Assembly (NCBI RefSeq): GCF_012849215.1
Contig: NZ_CP051682.1
Location: 4,278,001-4,342,000 of the forward strand
Length of the DNA stretch: 64,000 nucleotides
Reading direction: 5' to 3'
DNA from: Mucilaginibacter robiniae
GTDB taxonomy: Bacteria > Bacteroidota > Bacteroidia > Sphingobacteriales > Sphingobacteriaceae
Below, in pieces: positions 62,890 to 64,000 of the stretch; the stretch's first letter is position 1; each line of letters opens with the position of its first letter. Made by a program: the position numbers and the translations under genes. A model generated the notes under the pieces. It was not told the DNA's origin. It worked only from the letters and a program-made list of their open reading frames with translations, and made no database searches.

Positions 62890-64000
62890 ATGCATCGTGG
62901 TGGAATTATAAAGTTTTTTTTGATACTGGCAGCTATCAGTTTATTGATGGACTGGTACGTTTATCACGGTTTAAGAACGTTATTAGCTGGCTGGTCAAAC
63001 AACCGTAATAAACAACTGGTATTGTGGGCGTATTGGGTGATAAATGTAGGAGTGTTAATGGTGTTTGTAGCTGGGCTAGGTAGCTTCACTACAGCACGTG
63101 GTATGACGCCTTTTCATGAATGGGTACTCAGTATTTTTCTAACTTTTTTGGCAACTAAAATAGTATTTGTTTTGGTGCTGTTTCTAGGTGATGTTTACCG
63201 GCTTTTCATTGGCTTGTTAAACACTATTAAACATACTCCACTACAAAATGGACAATCTATATCATCAAGGCGAAGATTTATTAGCGAAGTAGCCGTTCTA
63301 CTAGCTGCTATTCCGTTTACCTCATTCTTTTATGCCATGTTGCGAGGTAAGTATGATTATCGAGTACATCGCCACACTTTGTTTTTTGATGATTTGCCAG
63401 AAGCATTTGATGGTTTTACAATAACTCAGTTGTCCGACATCCATTCAGGAAGCTTTGATAACACAGCAGCTGTTCGAAAGGGTGTTGATCTGGCTCAAGC
63501 GCAGAAATCAGATTTATTTGTTTTTACTGGAGATCTGGTAAACAATGTAGCATGGGAGATTGAACCTTACTTAAATCATTTTAGTTCATTAAAGGCACCT
63601 TATGGGCAGTTCTCTATCTTGGGTAATCATGATTATGGAGATTATATACAATGGAACAGCCAACAAGAAAAAGAAGCTAACTTGCAAAAGTTAAAAGAAC
63701 ATCATAAAACTTTAGGGTACCGATTATTATTAGATGAAAATATTGAGCTAAATAAAGGAGGAGAAAAGATTGTCCTAATTGGTGTACAGAATTGGGGACG
63801 AGGCTTTATACAAATAGGAGATTTAGACAAGGCGCTAAGCAATGTTGATCCGCATTCATTTAAGGTTTTGTTATCGCATGATCCTACTCATTGGGAAGAG
63901 AAGGTTCGTTATCATCCTACACAAATACATTTAACATTATCCGGCCATACGCATGGTGCACAATTTGGTGTCGAAGCTGCAGGCTTGCGTTGGAGTCCGG
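62890..64000 (+). CDS. membrane metallophosphoesterase, cut by window edge
   Basis: The frame starts at ATG 62890 and runs to the window edge (about 370 residues seen). Four membrane helices precede a calcineurin-like phosphoesterase domain. Metal-binding motifs are all in order: TQLSDIHSG, FTGDLVNN, LGNHDYGDY, LLSHDP and SGHTHGAQFG. It matches the YkuE/YaeI-like membrane-bound phosphoesterases of Bacteroidota. The C terminus lies outside the window. Confidence 0.9.
   Translation, partial: MHRGGIIKFFLILAAISLLMDWYVYHGLRTLLAGWSNNRNKQLVLWAYWVINVGVLMVFVAGLGSFTTARGMTPFHEWVLSIFLTFLATKIVFVLVLFLGDVYRLFIGLLNTIKHTPLQNGQSISSRRRFISEVAVLLAAIPFTSFFYAMLRGKYDYRVHRHTLFFDDLPEAFDGFTITQLSDIHSGSFDNTAAVRKGVDLAQAQKSDLFVFTGDLVNNVAWEIEPYLNHFSSLKAPYGQFSILGNHDYGDYIQWNSQQEKEANLQKLKEHHKTLGYRLLLDENIELNKGGEKIVLIGVQNWGRGFIQIGDLDKALSNVDPHSFKVLLSHDPTHWEEKVRYHPTQIHLTLSGHTHGAQFGVEAAGLRWSP

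Noticed and set aside
1..64000. CRISPR array or phage genes
   Set aside because: No regularly spaced direct repeats and no capsid, terminase, portal or integrase-like frames were found.

Overview
The window reads as chromosomal DNA of a Bacteroidota bacterium, most likely family Sphingobacteriaceae (Mucilaginibacter or Pedobacter type). This is inferred from gene content: DUF4296, DUF4905 and DUF4153 proteins, an MG2-type outer-membrane protein, a type-3 prolyl-tRNA synthetase, MutS2, and Bacteroidota-like promoter boxes with little Shine-Dalgarno use. No rRNA, complete tRNA, CRISPR array or prophage was seen.

Layout. 1-26.4 kb is dense housekeeping sequence: a cut-off surface protein, aspartate kinase, a YggS-type PLP protein, mutS2, a GDSL esterase, uridine kinase, a LysM/DPBB protein, dps, a FadL-type porin, proS, cystathionine gamma-synthase, a nucleoid-associated protein, a CAP protein and a secreted beta-propeller protein. 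Many of these transcription units end at long, nearly perfect palindromes. 26.8-33.5 kb is an accessory and decayed stretch. It holds a broken HxlR regulator beside a broken nitroreductase with their operator still visible. It also holds a terminal-repeat-bounded element carrying an unknown gene and only the tail of a transposase, a Crp/Fnr relic, an intact HxlR regulator divergent from two tandem SDR genes, and an IS3 OrfA relic. 33.6-41.6 kb is an alpha-2-macroglobulin/PBP1C pair. 41.6-46 kb is an NAD salvage locus: an NrtR-type regulator, two matching palindromic operators, a PRPP synthetase, a nicotinamide phosphoribosyltransferase and an ADP-ribosylglycohydrolase. 46-54.4 kb carries membrane proteins of unknown function, an M48 protease and a polysaccharide deacetylase.

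54.4-60 kb holds a decayed histidine kinase and then a retinal/rhodopsin island. Lycopene cyclase and a Brp/Blh-type carotene dioxygenase overlap on the plus strand. They run tail-to-tail, with overlapping stop codons, into a microbial rhodopsin on the minus strand. The cyclase would make beta-carotene, the dioxygenase would cleave it to retinal, and the rhodopsin would bind the retinal through Lys248. The rhodopsin reads Asp109-Thr113-Lys120 where proteorhodopsin has Asp-Thr-Glu, so the usual carboxylic proton donor is replaced by lysine. This is the most interesting feature of the window. 60-64 kb returns to housekeeping: mnmE, a HAD phosphatase and a cut-off metallophosphoesterase.

A second theme is gene decay. 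Several relics keep one reading frame over long stretches but carry in-frame stops, many of them at positions where glutamine would be expected.
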